Below, one piece after another: positions 1 through 11,400 of a stretch of 64,000 bases of DNA. The notes beneath the pieces are model-generated. The model was not told the origin of the DNA. It did not search any database and was given only the letters and a program-made list of their open reading frames with translations. Position 1 is the stretch's first letter; each line of letters begins with the position of its first letter. Source of the stretch: Pycnopodia helianthoides (taxonomy: Eukaryota; Echinodermata; Asteroidea; Forcipulatida; Asteriidae); assembly GCA_032158295.1 (NCBI GenBank), contig CM063243.1, forward strand, positions 8,440,948-8,504,947, in the 5' to 3' direction. The translations under genes were made by a program, and so were the position numbers.

Positions 1-594
1 CAGAAATTACCAAAATTGATTTATATACAAATGAATGTGTCTACTGGGCTTGGTTTCACAAAGCACTAAGATTCATCTTAAGATAACGAGTTGTCGGTAT
101 TACCATAGTGATCTGTATTGTGACATCACACTTCCCTCAGTTAAGATCAATCTTAGATCTTTGTGAAATCGGCCCCTGGTCTAATTAATTCTCTATTTAG
201 GTGCTTTTAAATTAATAAGAAATGTAAAACATGGAAAAACACTTTAGCAAAACATGAAAGTCGTACGTTGTTTTCCTCTCCAGGTGTGAACACCCATCTC
301 AGAGTTAATTTTTATGACAATTTTCTTGAAGAGAAAGACAAATTAAATTGATATACTCCTCCAAAATATGATGTACCAATCTAACCAATTTAACCCTCGT
401 GACCCACCACTTCAGTGGTGCCTATCGCAAAAAAATCCAATACAAGTTGACATTTTTCTTGGGGAAGTGCCCTCCTACCAGATGAAAATTTCTGTGCACG
501 GATGTCACATGGGTGTCACATGGTATTGAAACTCTACCCCTGAGATGAAGGAGGGCCTTCACAGCAGACACAGTAGATGATAGTCACATTCTCG
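1..594. other. Intergenic, no gene seen
   Basis: No exon with a recognisable protein and flanking splice signals was found here. The stretch is AT-rich and ends where a palindromic MITE begins with GGGCCCAATTTCAT. Confidence 0.5.
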
Positions 595-1139
595 GGGCCC
601 AATTTCATCGAGCTGCTGAAGCAACTTAAGTAACTTATAAAATTTTACCAGATTAAGGTTTCAGCCAAAAAGCCACTTCACACGTACCATTTGTGACTGC
701 CTAATTTGTTATGGCAACAATTGGTTTAAAAAGCAGTATTTTCTGCTTAAAGGGAGGGTAAACCTTTGGTAATTACTCCAAAAATCAATGTCATAAAAAA
801 AACTACTTGGTAGAAAGCATTGCAGCTGTTGATAATGTATTACATTTTGAGAAACAATTCCCTTCTAAGGAATATGGTTTTAGAGAAAGGGATTCAAATA
901 AATTTCAATCTAGAAACGTTCTGAATTGTGTATTCCAATTACGGATTATTCTTCCTGCGTGGACATAATCGCTATAGCTTTTCGGTGATATCTCAAAAAC
1001 GCTACCACCTTTTGAAATGAAATTTTCACAGGTTAGTTTTATTGTATTATATCTACATTTATATAGGATTAAAACAATAGAACAGTTCCAAAAACCAAAG
1101 GTATATTTTGCCCTTAAGCAGCACCATGTAATTGGGCCA
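595..1139. mobile_element. Palindromic MITE (family 1) split by a second MITE
   Basis: The left part starts GGGCCCAATTTCATCGAGC and runs to a TTAA at 747-750. The right part resumes after TTAA at 1114-1117 with GCAGCACCATGTAATTGGG. The two ends are inverted repeats of each other. Other copies lie near 30.2, 37.0, 40.8, 43.1, 47.5 and 53.0 kb, and the uninterrupted ones are about 190 bp. No coding capacity. Confidence 0.75.
747..1117 (+). mobile_element. MITE (family 2) inserted at TTAA of the family 1 MITE
   Basis: The element begins TTAAAGGGAGGGTAAACC and ends CCAAAGGTATATTTTGCCCTTAA, so the termini are imperfect inverted repeats bounded by TTAA. The body carries family landmarks such as GTGTGGACAT-like and TTCACAGGTTAGTTT blocks also found near 14.9, 15.7 and 50.0 kb. 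TTAA target use is typical of piggyBac-type transposition. It splits the surrounding palindromic MITE, so it inserted later. Confidence 0.7.
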
Positions 1140-1330
1140 TGGTTCTATCTCTATAGTTTGTGCTAAATTTTTGGACAAACATAACTTCACAATCCAAGGC
1201 ATGAAATGTTCAACTGGATAGTACAGGGTTCTGATGCTCTCAGCATTCCATATTGACATCGCACAAGGGTAACTCTTTCCCCCTTCTGAGAGGTGAATCC
1301 AGTACTAATATTTGACGGCTGTTTCATGTT

Positions 1331-3382
1331 TTAGCTGCTACCCTCAAACTGGTCTTTATTCTTCAGGAGGTAGCTGGCCAGGTACTCGATCGGATTGGGA
1401 GGTCTGTGAATAATAAAACCAGACACAAAATAGTTAGAAATTGATATTTCTCAAGTTAACAACTAACAATCACTATGAAATATTATTCAGAAAGTTTATT
1501 TTCTTCTTTTTTTCAGTGGAAAACCAAACTTGGTTTTGAGCCTTTCCAAATAAGAAAGAAACTCCATTAAATACTTATTCTTTTACATGCATTACCAATC
1601 TGGTACACAGTACCTACGGCTTAATGTCCCATCCGAAGAACAAAGCAATAATGGTAAAGGATTGTGCTCATGGACACAAGTGCCACTACTGGGACTCGAA
1701 CCCACACTCTGATGATCAGAAACACCAGAGCTCGTGTCCGGTGCTCTTAAATGCTAGGCTATGACACGCCAACAAATGTATGGACTACATTGTAAGATAA
1801 GAAAAGATTGCTTGACCTCATTGATAAGCATCGTCAACTCATCTGGGTGATGGTCTGGCTGTAAAAGTAATGAACCAAAACCAACACAATGCCAGTTTGT
1901 TGCCATGATCAGTAACGCACTAGTTTGACTGGAGTGTTACGGTCATTTCAACTACATTCCCAGAGGATAGATTTGGCGATAATGGTAGCTTTTGGTTGTG
2001 TTCTTTAGACCTAAAGCTACGATGGACCAGGTGTTAAAATTTGGCAAATTTGTTGATGTTTCTTTTCTTTTTTCCCAACATTTTAAATGTACACAACATT
2101 TGCAAAATGTTAACCCATGGTTGTCTACACATGTTCGGAGGATCAGTACGCATTATAATTAGTACCTCTCTTTGGCCAGTGCTGACATTCCTTGCAGCAG
2201 GATCGGTACCACCGTATGATCTAGGTACGCTCTCGTGGTCAGGGACTCCAAGTCAACTTTTGTCTTCTCGACTTCTTCTTTCTCTTGAGTGATAATCTTC
2301 TGTATGTTATCGGTGAGTCCTGCTCAGCGTGAGGTGACTCTGGTTTTGGTGGCTGTCAGCGAGAGGTCAAAATTGAGAATGAATACTAGTTTGTAAATCC
2401 TGATTGTTTCAGTCAAATTGGTCCCCAAAATTAGTCATTCCGGCAAAATCAATCAAAAAATACAATGCTGAACAGATCTAGATACAAGCAAGTACTAAAT
2501 GTACACATCAATAAAACATTTTTCTCTGAAAGCAAATCTATTGATGTTGCTTTTTATATTAACTGTACAAAATACACTCTACAACACCAGTTCTTTGCTG
2601 TTCTACTGCAACATTTTAACAGTGAACAATTTCCCACGTATAGCACAAAAATGCTACTTTAAATGTGACTCAAAGATCACTATTTGCTACTCAATATAGA
2701 AGCATCCAGTTGACCAGTGTGCACACAAAATGTTGAGTCAAAATATTTTGCTATGCAAAATTGTTTTAAAAAAATTGTTCTCTGTTTTAAAATAAAGTTA
2801 ATAACAAATTCAGCTAACCGCATAAACAGTAACAGAAATACTGATTCAACACGTGTTTGAAATGAATATTATTATTATAACCAATAAGTGGAAGTGGCTG
2901 CATTGTTTTGCAATACTTACAGCATTTTCTATGTTCAATCCCATGTTTGGATCCATAGGTTGGGGTGTCTGCTCAACTGCTGTAAACAGTGTAAAAAACA
3001 CAACACAGAATAGTAAACAGTGAGTTAGAAAATCAAGTGAACTCACTGCTATTTATATTTCTAATTCTACTTTTTAATTTCGAATAGACTTTTCATTTAA
3101 CAAAGAAACAACACACTGAAGCTTGTTTGTTTAAAGGAAAGTGGCCTTAGCGTTGTCTTTCTCTGTGGTTGTTTTATTATCCTTTTCAATTCAATATTGC
3201 CCATTTTTGCCATTCATTTATTGTTACGCCATTTCGCCTCCACTTTCTCCATCTCCATTGATTTAGTCAGCAAAATATCCTTCCATAAAGTTTGTAATTA
3301 AAATGATCGCAGTATCAACTTGTGTTTCAATATTTGTGCACGTGTCCAGCAAAAATATCACTCAAAACATACCTTCACTCAT
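1331..3382 (-). CDS. DPY30: DPY30 homologue, four coding exons
   Basis: DPY30 is the small dimeric subunit shared by SET1/MLL histone H3K4 methyltransferase complexes, where its C-terminal helices bind ASH2L; this is family knowledge. Exons read on the minus strand: 3382-3373 (ATG AGT GAA G, then GTATGT); 2979-2921 (reads [19 protein letters not shown], then GTAAGT); 2319-2166 (reads [18 protein letters not shown], then [19 protein letters not shown] and [13 protein letters not shown]); 1403-1331 (reads [23 protein letters not shown], stop). The last two exons match the DPY30 dimerisation helices almost residue for residue. Exon 2 ends in phase 0, while exon 3 needs one extra base to read GLTDN. 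A missed microexon or a lost G at the CAG|GACTC boundary would explain this. The short variable N terminus is normal for the family. Identity is near certain; exon 1 is inferred from phase and donor only. Confidence 0.9.
1560..1775 (-). mobile_element. tRNA-derived SINE (family A)
   Basis: On the minus strand an A-box-like block (ATAGCCTAGCATTTAAGAGC) is followed by a B box, GGTTCGAGTCC, at normal tRNA spacing. A tail with GTGGCACTTGTGTCC and GGACATTAAGCC follows. A diverged copy on the plus strand lies at 63.26-63.45 kb. The cloverleaf is degenerate and this is not a tRNA gene. Confidence 0.65.
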
Positions 3383-3389
3383 GGTTTAA

Positions 3390-5753
3390 CTTCAAAGTCG
3401 TTTCCGTCAAGAGGAAAGTTAAGTTTGAATCAATCTCATTCAGCTTTGCCGCGAGTTTTGAGTATTCAGTAATTTCAATGCTTTTTTGTTACTACAGGAT
3501 ACAAGGCTTCAAGAATGGCAAGCATGGTACCTTGCGATTCAGTTTATCAAGTAAACCTAAAACATACGTATTTTGTATAAATGAACGTCAGGGTATTAAT
3601 CGACCCATTTAGGAAATGCTACCCGATTACAAACTCAGTACAGTGGCTTCGAACGAACATTGAACACGTCGAAGAAATCAATTGACTGTGAGTAGTCTCA
3701 TCACTGTTCAACTGGGATCGAGTCTATGAGACTATGGAGCTATCACCCTGATTAAACTTCAACTTGAAGGGGCCCGTATAATATAGCCCAATCCTGATGA
3801 AGGTTTTAACCTAGCTTTAAATTTCATCCATAAATCCTAAGTAAAAGCATGGAGGTAAAATAAGTAAATTTGAGCAGGGGCTCTGAAATTTTAGGTTTTG
3901 TCAAGTAACTGCATTTTTGTAGTACTAGGCCTACAGAAAGATCATGTTTCTGAAATGCTCAATATTTTGAAAACCTCGAATGGATGCATGCAATTAAATC
4001 TTCCGGTACACACGCAGTAGAACACTAATATAAAAGTCGGGCGGGGTGCAAAGTCATCATTCCATAGTGTGCCAAAAAAATCCAACATCCCATAATTTGT
4101 TATGGAAAATGTTTACATAGCTTGGTAGAAAAAAGGACGATCCACTAACTTTTGAAAAGGTGGGGAAACGAATTTGTGGTCCCTGTAGGATTAGGCCTAA
4201 GCCTATAAGTGAAAATAATCTGTCTTCAGAAACTGAGTCCAGTTTGCAACAATGGGTACAATTATTTGAAATTGCATTATTTTAATCATTTTACTCAATA
4301 TCACCCAAGCTCTATGTTTCAGTTTAAATAAATCCGATAGGGTCGGATGTTACACTAGGCACTGTCGGATTTTGGGCGCGCACCCCTTATTTTTGCCAAC
4401 TGAAAAGAAAGTGAATTGATAAATCAAATTTCAACCTAAATGACCTTTTAAAATGCTTCTGGAAGGGTCCTAAATTGCACCAGAGAACTTTATATTTTTA
4501 ATGTTTAAAAACTTTCCCGGACCCCGCCGTGTGATCAATTTATAGCCTCAAAGTTTGCGCATCTCCTTTCTAAAAGTCCTGGATCCACCCTTGACATTGA
4601 AACATAGTTCTTCTGGTTGTATTATCGATTATGGAATATGAAATATTGTAAAGCCATAGAGGCCTAGATGACCAAGATAGGTTATGATCAAGATGACCAA
4701 GACATGTGTTCAGGCCTATTGAGCAAAGGTACAGGACTAGTGAGCGTGACATGACAGTCTAGGCCTGGCGCACGTTGGCCTATTACCTACATACCAATAA
4801 TTGATTAAGGGACTCAATTTAGGCGCTTGAACAAACAGAAACATTTTAAGACAGGCTTTTAAATTTATTAGACCTATATGTAGCACCAGGGTTTACAAGG
4901 TGCTGAAGTACTCAAAAAGAAGTTAACGAACTGATCTGCTCAATCGGCCCCGTGTACAAATGCCGAAACACGAATTCTTTTTCCAATGAAAAAAAAATGC
5001 ATTTCATTAAAAAATACGTTTATATTGCCAGCTCCAGGGCACCTTCGAGTCACTTAAATGACCTTTTACCAATCCCCATATGCCAAGAAATGAACAGAAA
5101 TGTTATAAACTTATCGTCGGGAGAATTTTTAAATTCTGCAAAAACGAAAAGTGTTTGCAAGAGAGTCCCGAAAATGATGGTTTTCAATGTACCCAGCGCA
5201 CCCGGCGCGGTGCGTAAAGAAAGCCCTCTCTCGATTCCTCAAGGCCAGGTGGCATGCGATGTAAAACCTGTTTTGATTGGTTGTTGAGTTCTTGGGAGTA
5301 AGCGGAACTCAACACTAATAGACCAATGCAATCTACGGTTTGTTACTCTTTTGTAAAATGTCCCGGATGTGAAGGACGTACCATTACCGCAGGGAGGAGG
5401 AGAGTGATAACATTGCCCGCGTGAATTCAGATTTTCCAATCCTGATACACGTTCATTTTCATGTTGAGTTCTGCTACAAGAAATGTCAGTGTAAACATAA
5501 TTCAGCATGAGGTGAGTTCTTTGCATTGTTTTGGAAACTGTTCCAGAAAGTTACTTTCTACCTCCAATAAGAACACATTCCTCCATGTTCAGCTTAACCT
5601 TTGGGTAGGTTGGTGACACACGTAAACACACAGGGAAAACTGATTGGTGTCACTGTCAGCACAACTGATGCATTTTAACATAAACATTTAGATACTGCTT
5701 TTAATTTTGTAGTCCATACAGCAAGTGTTGTTAACTATGTATGTGTTAAGTAT
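3390..5753. other. Intergenic upstream of DPY30, no gene seen
   Basis: Only short chance reading frames occur, with no recognisable domain and no convincing exon set. The DPY30 5' UTR and promoter should lie in the low-coordinate part of this stretch, but no clear core promoter motif stands out. Confidence 0.4.
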
Positions 5754-5762
5754 GTGTTAAGT

Positions 5763-6546
5763 TAGCCCCATGAATAGGGCCAATCCACTCCGTATCCTTG
5801 GCCCCAGCACCACTTATTACCAATTCTTTCGCCCTATGATGTTTTTTTTCTGCAAAGATCTAGATCGTGAAACTAACCGATTGAATGCCCATGTACTTGC
5901 AGATAGCCGGACTGTTAAAATTTCTTTAAAAAACGTCACACGTTTTGGGTGAAAATCAAATGATTTTCGTGAGTTAATATTTAGAATTGTCTCGACGATC
6001 TTGACAACTTGCTTATTTTGAAGTGTCGGGCTCCCTCAACAGCATTAAAAAAACGATACAATCAATTGCTACGATGGAGTTGGTACCAGACTAATTTACT
6101 CGCAGACGCCGCGATAGTCTCGGTGCAAGACGTTCTTGTCGAGTCACTCAATACTACACACGACGCGACTATTCCACCAATAGAGGGCGTTAAGCCGCGT
6201 GGTGGTGATCTGGAAGTTTCCCAACAGCGCCCGCTATTCGCGATAGTTGGGTGATAATGAACAGCAACGTCTTGCACCAAGACTAACGCCGCAAGTGCAA
6301 ATAATCAAGATCGTTGAGATCGTTTTAAAAGTTCACTCTCGAAAATCATTTGATTTTCACGAAAAAAGTGTGATGATTTTTAAAGAAATTTTAACAGTCC
6401 GGCTATCTGCAAGTACATGGGCATTCAATCGGTAAGTTTCACGATCTAGATCTTTGCAGAAAAAAAACATCATAGGGCGAAAGAATTGGTAATCAGTGGT
6501 GCTGGGGCCAAGGATACGGAGTGGATTGGCCCTATTCATGGGGCTA
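5763..6546. mobile_element. Foldback / MULE-like element with long inverted repeats and 9-bp TSD
   Basis: The left arm starts TAGCCCCATGAATAGGGCC and the right end is its reverse complement. The arms stay aligned for roughly 250 bp, through a GAAAATCAAATGATTTTC block, to an inner GACGATCTTGA block. The interior of about 270 bp has no coding capacity. GTGTTAAGT occurs directly outside both ends (5754-5762 and 6547-6555), giving a 9-bp target duplication. Long arms plus 9-bp duplications are typical of Mutator-like or foldback elements; the superfamily is inference. Confidence 0.85.
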
Positions 6547-6555
6547 GTGTTAAGT

Positions 6556-8198
6556 ATGCCACTGGTGTTTATTTGTTCCCACAGTAATGCCACTGGTGAC
6601 CGTTTATTACCTATTTCACACAATGGACTTGCCTGTAGTGAAGGTCATTGGCGTTCATTCATGCTTGAGTGCGTGTACTCATATTGCTCTGTCACAAGAT
6701 GTTTTTCTTTTGTTACAAGGGTCGTTAGTTCCCGAAATGAATTTTAAAAAACGTGTCCTCCAAGCAATTATGTTTGCACAAACTTGACGGTCATGTGCAT
6801 ACGCAGCCTCAAATGAAAGGAAGCACTTTTCTGACCCCTGCGCTCTGACTGGTACCCTATGGAGATCAATGTCAAAACAAAACAAGGGGGAAAGGTTTCC
6901 ATAAGCCCATACCTAAAGGGAATTCTAAAGACTGGGGTGCTCCACAAGGAAATGTGTGAACAAATGGAAAATGTTAAGTACAGGGACAAAAAGGAAAGAA
7001 CAAAAAATGTCTCCACAGGGATGCATATTAATTGAGAATGCGTGCCAGGTGATGCGTGCCGGGGTTGGGGGAGGGGGTCACAAGTTTCCCTGTCCTAGCT
7101 CTATGCTCCAATGGTCAAATCTTTCAGACACAATACTGTGACTAGGTTTCCATAGAGTAGATTCTGATCTCATCTGGAAATGCCAGAACCATGATGATAT
7201 AGAACCAGTCTATAGTCACTCGACATACGGTAGACCCATAGAAACGAAACGCTACAAAACACAGTGTTAACGATGACCATTGATCATTCTAATATGCTTA
7301 TCAGGGAGGTAAGAAACATTTGCTTACTTTTATTATTCGACTTGCAATTTAGTGGCGCACTGGAGCACTTCTGCGTACATGTATGTGACACACCATGCGC
7401 AAAAAAATGCGTTAGGTCGATACCCCAGTAGGCCTATAAAGTGTGACCCCAGTAGTATGTCTTGATCGGTATGGTGGCGTTCAAAGGCACACAGTTATTT
7501 GTGTTATGTGCAAAATTGAAATGTACCTGTAATTCCTATATGATTTGATATTAATGGCAATATAGAGTAGGCCTACCATATTGGTTTATGAGGATGAGTT
7601 AACTAGTTTGTAGACTATCTATACATATAGTGCTCCAATGATAGTTTGTTAGAGATAATTCGAGCACCATGCTATAGACAGGTTCTACTTCTATCATCAT
7701 GTATCTGACATTTCCTTCATTCGTGGTTCTATCCTAAGATGAGATCATCAGAAGCTAACAGGTCAAGCTAATGTGTTAACTTCTTGAGTTTGTTAGAGAA
7801 AATTCGAGCAATGCTATAGACGGGTTCTACTTCTATCATCATGTATCTGACATTTCCTTCATTCGTGGTTCTATCCTAAGATGAGATCATCAGAAGCTAA
7901 CAGGTCAAGCTAATGTGTTAACTTCTTGTTGATTGTATACTGCTGCCACTGTATATGTGACTCATACCGCGTGCGGATCTCCATCGTTTACTGATGCCAC
8001 ATACTTTAGTGTAAGTTTGGCTGCCCTTTGACCAGTTATCCTACGGGATAGCTATAATTCATTTAGGGTTACGACATGATGTAACAAAGGAGTCACTAGG
8101 GCAAACAATATTCAACGTAATGCTGATAATAATTATACGCTTCGCATTCTTAGTCTTTAACAACCAGGATCGATACTGTCTGAATAAACTGAAGAAAC
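6556..8198. other. Intergenic, contains a local tandem duplication
   Basis: No supported gene was seen. The only structure of note is a ~143-bp direct tandem duplication at 7644-7928. The promoter of the upstream mARC gene should lie near the right end, but no TATA box or CpG cluster is obvious. Confidence 0.4.
7644..7928. repeat. Tandem duplication, two units of about 143 bp
   Basis: Both units contain TTGTTAGAGA, a TTCTACTTCTATCATCATG block, TTCATTCGTGGTTCTATCC and GTGTTAACTTCTTG in the same order. The second unit has a few small changes (CAGGTT to CGGGTT and loss of a few bases near GCAC). The units are so similar that the duplication looks recent. Confidence 0.85.
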
Positions 8199-8468
8199 AT
8201 GGCTAAAATACTTCGCGAGACATACGATGGCCTGGGCCAGAAGCAACAGGTGTTAGTGCAGGTGCTGCTGTGCTTGCTACGGCAGGAGTGGCCTGTGGTG
8301 CCGCCTGGTGGTGGTACAGAAAGACAACGCCGTCTAAGCTAGTTTTTAAACCTGTGGGAAAGCTGAGCACTATCTTCATTCATCCTGTGAAGTCATGCAG
8401 GGGTCAGGAAGTTTCCATGGCGGAGTGCAGCCTACGGGTCTGCGGGGTGATAATGGACTGTTTGATAG
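8199..8468 (+). pseudogene. MTARC: mARC copy 1 exon 1 with two single-base deletions
   Basis: From the ATG at 8199 the frame reads MAKILRETYDGLGQKQQV, then must shift at about 8253-8255 to read AGAAVLATAGVACGAAWWWY, and again at about 8427 to read PTGLRGDNGLFDR into the donor GTATGG. Each shift equals the loss of one base. Without correction the ATG frame stops soon after the first shift. The remaining six exons are open, which argues for a young lesion or a consensus error rather than an old pseudogene. Confidence 0.75.
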
Positions 8469-11400
8469 GTATGGCGGTACTCAACCTTTTATTTACGTAT
8501 ACTACACTACTATAGGCCTATACGCACACTGAGCTCTTTGCCTTTAGGGGAAGTTTCACAATCTAAAAGCGTATGTAGGCCTATGTTTTGGTCTACTACC
8601 GTGACCATTTTGTAAGGCATGTTTTGGCCAGTGTTAAACCGTTACATTTTTTTAAAATTTGTATCACACGTTGTGTAATTATTGAGGTAGGTGCAATTTG
8701 CTCTATGGTGCAATTGCTCTTGGTGCAATTAACTGAAAATTACAAACTTGATAGTGAAATCGTACCATTATACAAAAATGATAAAAAAGGGTTTTTACGA
8801 AACTGAGTTTTTTCCCGGGTGAGGGGTTTATTAATTATTAGGGATACGGCTAACGCTATCTCACGACTAAATGTCTGTAATTAAACACTTCCGTACTTGT
8901 TATTCCCAAGACAAAGCTGTCACTATCATATGATGTTAAAGGGGCACTTCCCGGTTCTTGTTCTTGTAAATTCCTTTACGGATCATCTACTACCGGCGGA
9001 CGCCATAGGGTTTGCCACTGGACGGGATATGCCTCTAAATTGTATCTGCTGCATGCATGCATGCACAGTCCCACATTCTCTGCCGTAGGTATAGATTGAC
9101 ATATAGTACTAATATAGAGAGGCCAAGGGGGCCATTCTCATACAGATATTGGGTGCATTATGAGTGCACTCAGTCGCAGAATATAATCACGAGGTAAAAT
9201 TTGGACTATTCCAGTTTTACGACGAGGTGAAGCCGATTGAAATGGGAAAGCCAGATTTCACCGAGTGATTATATTCTGAGACAATGCACAAACGAAATGC
9301 ATTCAATTATTTGTTTTATAAAACACCCACATAGATCATTGTCATTTGATTTTTATTTTCTTCATAATAAATGTTGACACGGAGAAGAAAAGTTCTTCTA
9401 AAAAACTTAACATGGACGAATCCATGTAACGCCAACCTTGTCCGCCGTGATATGACCTTGTTTCGTTGGGACGAACGGGCGGGAAGGATTATTTTGAAAA
9501 TGACGCTGCGAAGAATCGCTGTGAAGTGTCCTAAAGCGTCCTATATTTATATATATATGACTCCTTTACTAAATTTACATGAATATAAAGTATGACACGT
9601 GACGCGTGTTCCACCAATCAAATGACAAGGATCCACATGTATGTGTGCGGTATATAAAACAAATTGTTTTTTATTTGACTTATAAAACGATAGGCCTATG
9701 CCGCTGGTCTATTATCTAATTTCGATAATTCACTGTGTTTATTAAATTGTGTATGTCATTGTGTTTGTTTGTTTTTTTGTTTTCAGGAATTTCGTTATTC
9801 TGGATGAAAGTAACACTAAGGTCACTTTGAGGCAGGAACCAACCCTGGCGCTGATTGTACCTAGTCTGTCAGAGGATGGCCAACGGTTCATTCTTGAAGC
9901 ACCCGGAATGGAAACGTTGAACGTCAGTTTCGAAGAAATTACAAGCTCAACGAATCCAACCCTGAAATTTAGGTAAGAGGCACAGTCTCAAGAAGAATCA
10001 CCCCAAACTGCACATACATTTTCCCCATTTGTTGGATTCTTGGATTATGTTGGACCATGGGAATTCATTCGTCCATGAGTGGACCACAGAGCTAGCTCAG
10101 TGCCGCATAATCACTTGTTGTTATCCATTGTATATGGACTAATAAGCCGATACGCCATCCGTTTTCGCTTGGGTTTTTTCCACAAGTGCTTCGACCAAAC
10201 CATAGCACAGCACAGTATGTCAAACCATATGGTGCCTCTGTCGGACAAAATTAAAAACAAACCCTCTATGTCGTACATGATCAGATTATTTTAGTTAGAC
10301 ACGAAATAAAAAGCGACATTCTGAAGTTTGTCTGTTTGGACTTGGAATATCACAGCGGTCTTAATACAAAATGTATTTTTGTTATCAATTTGAAAGACAC
10401 GTCTCAGACGCATCATGTAACGAGGATTCCTTCACGCTTGAGAGTTTTTACTACTGTCAATAATATTTATTTGTCTTGTTCAAATTCTGCAGAATGTGGA
10501 GACTGGATTCTTCCGGGGTTTATTGTGGCCAAGAACTTGAGTCATGGTTAAGTACCTACCTCAACAAGCAAGGTAGCAAACTAGCTTATTTTAAACAGGG
10601 CTTCAACGCGGACAGAATACTGCAACAGGATTCCAAGTGGGGACACAAATTCAAGTCCGACGAGAAACTGGTGAGAATTATAGAGTTATTTACAGGTTTT
10701 CAAATTTATCTCGGTGCACTTCAAGTGACAAAATATAGTAGTGGCTTTGATTATGTTGTGGACGGTTTGGCAGCCATAGCCGCCCGCCCAAGTGATCGTC
10801 GAGCCCAGCAACTAACACAAATTGAACACTTTGTTCTCTTTATCTTGTACAACTTAGGATATTTTATTTAAAGGCACTGGACACGTTTGGTAATTGTCAA
10901 AGACCAGTATTCTCACTTGGTGTATCCCAACATATGCATAAAATAACAAACCTGTGAAAATTTGGGCTAAATTGGTCATCGAATTTGCAAGAGAATAATG
11001 AAAGAAAAAACACCCTTGTTGCATTACTTTGTGTGCTTTCAGATGCGTAATAAAAAGGCTTCAGCTGAATTTTTTGTTTACTATTTGAGTGAGAAATTAC
11101 CTCTTTCTCAAAAAACTACGTTACTTCAGAGGGAGCCGTTTCTCACAATGTTTTATACTATCAACAGCTCACCATTGCTCGTTACCAAGTAAGTTTTTGT
11201 GCTAACAACTATTTTGAGTAATTACCAATAGTGTCCAGTGCCTTTAAACACACATTTCGTATTTACAGAAGAAACATAGTTTTACTAAACAACAAATCGA
11301 ATGCTGGACGGCTCGGTGGCGCACCCGAATAGAAGGGCACGGACCACGAGTCGACGGCGTACATAGACTTTATACTGTGTGTTATCAGTGTTACATAATT

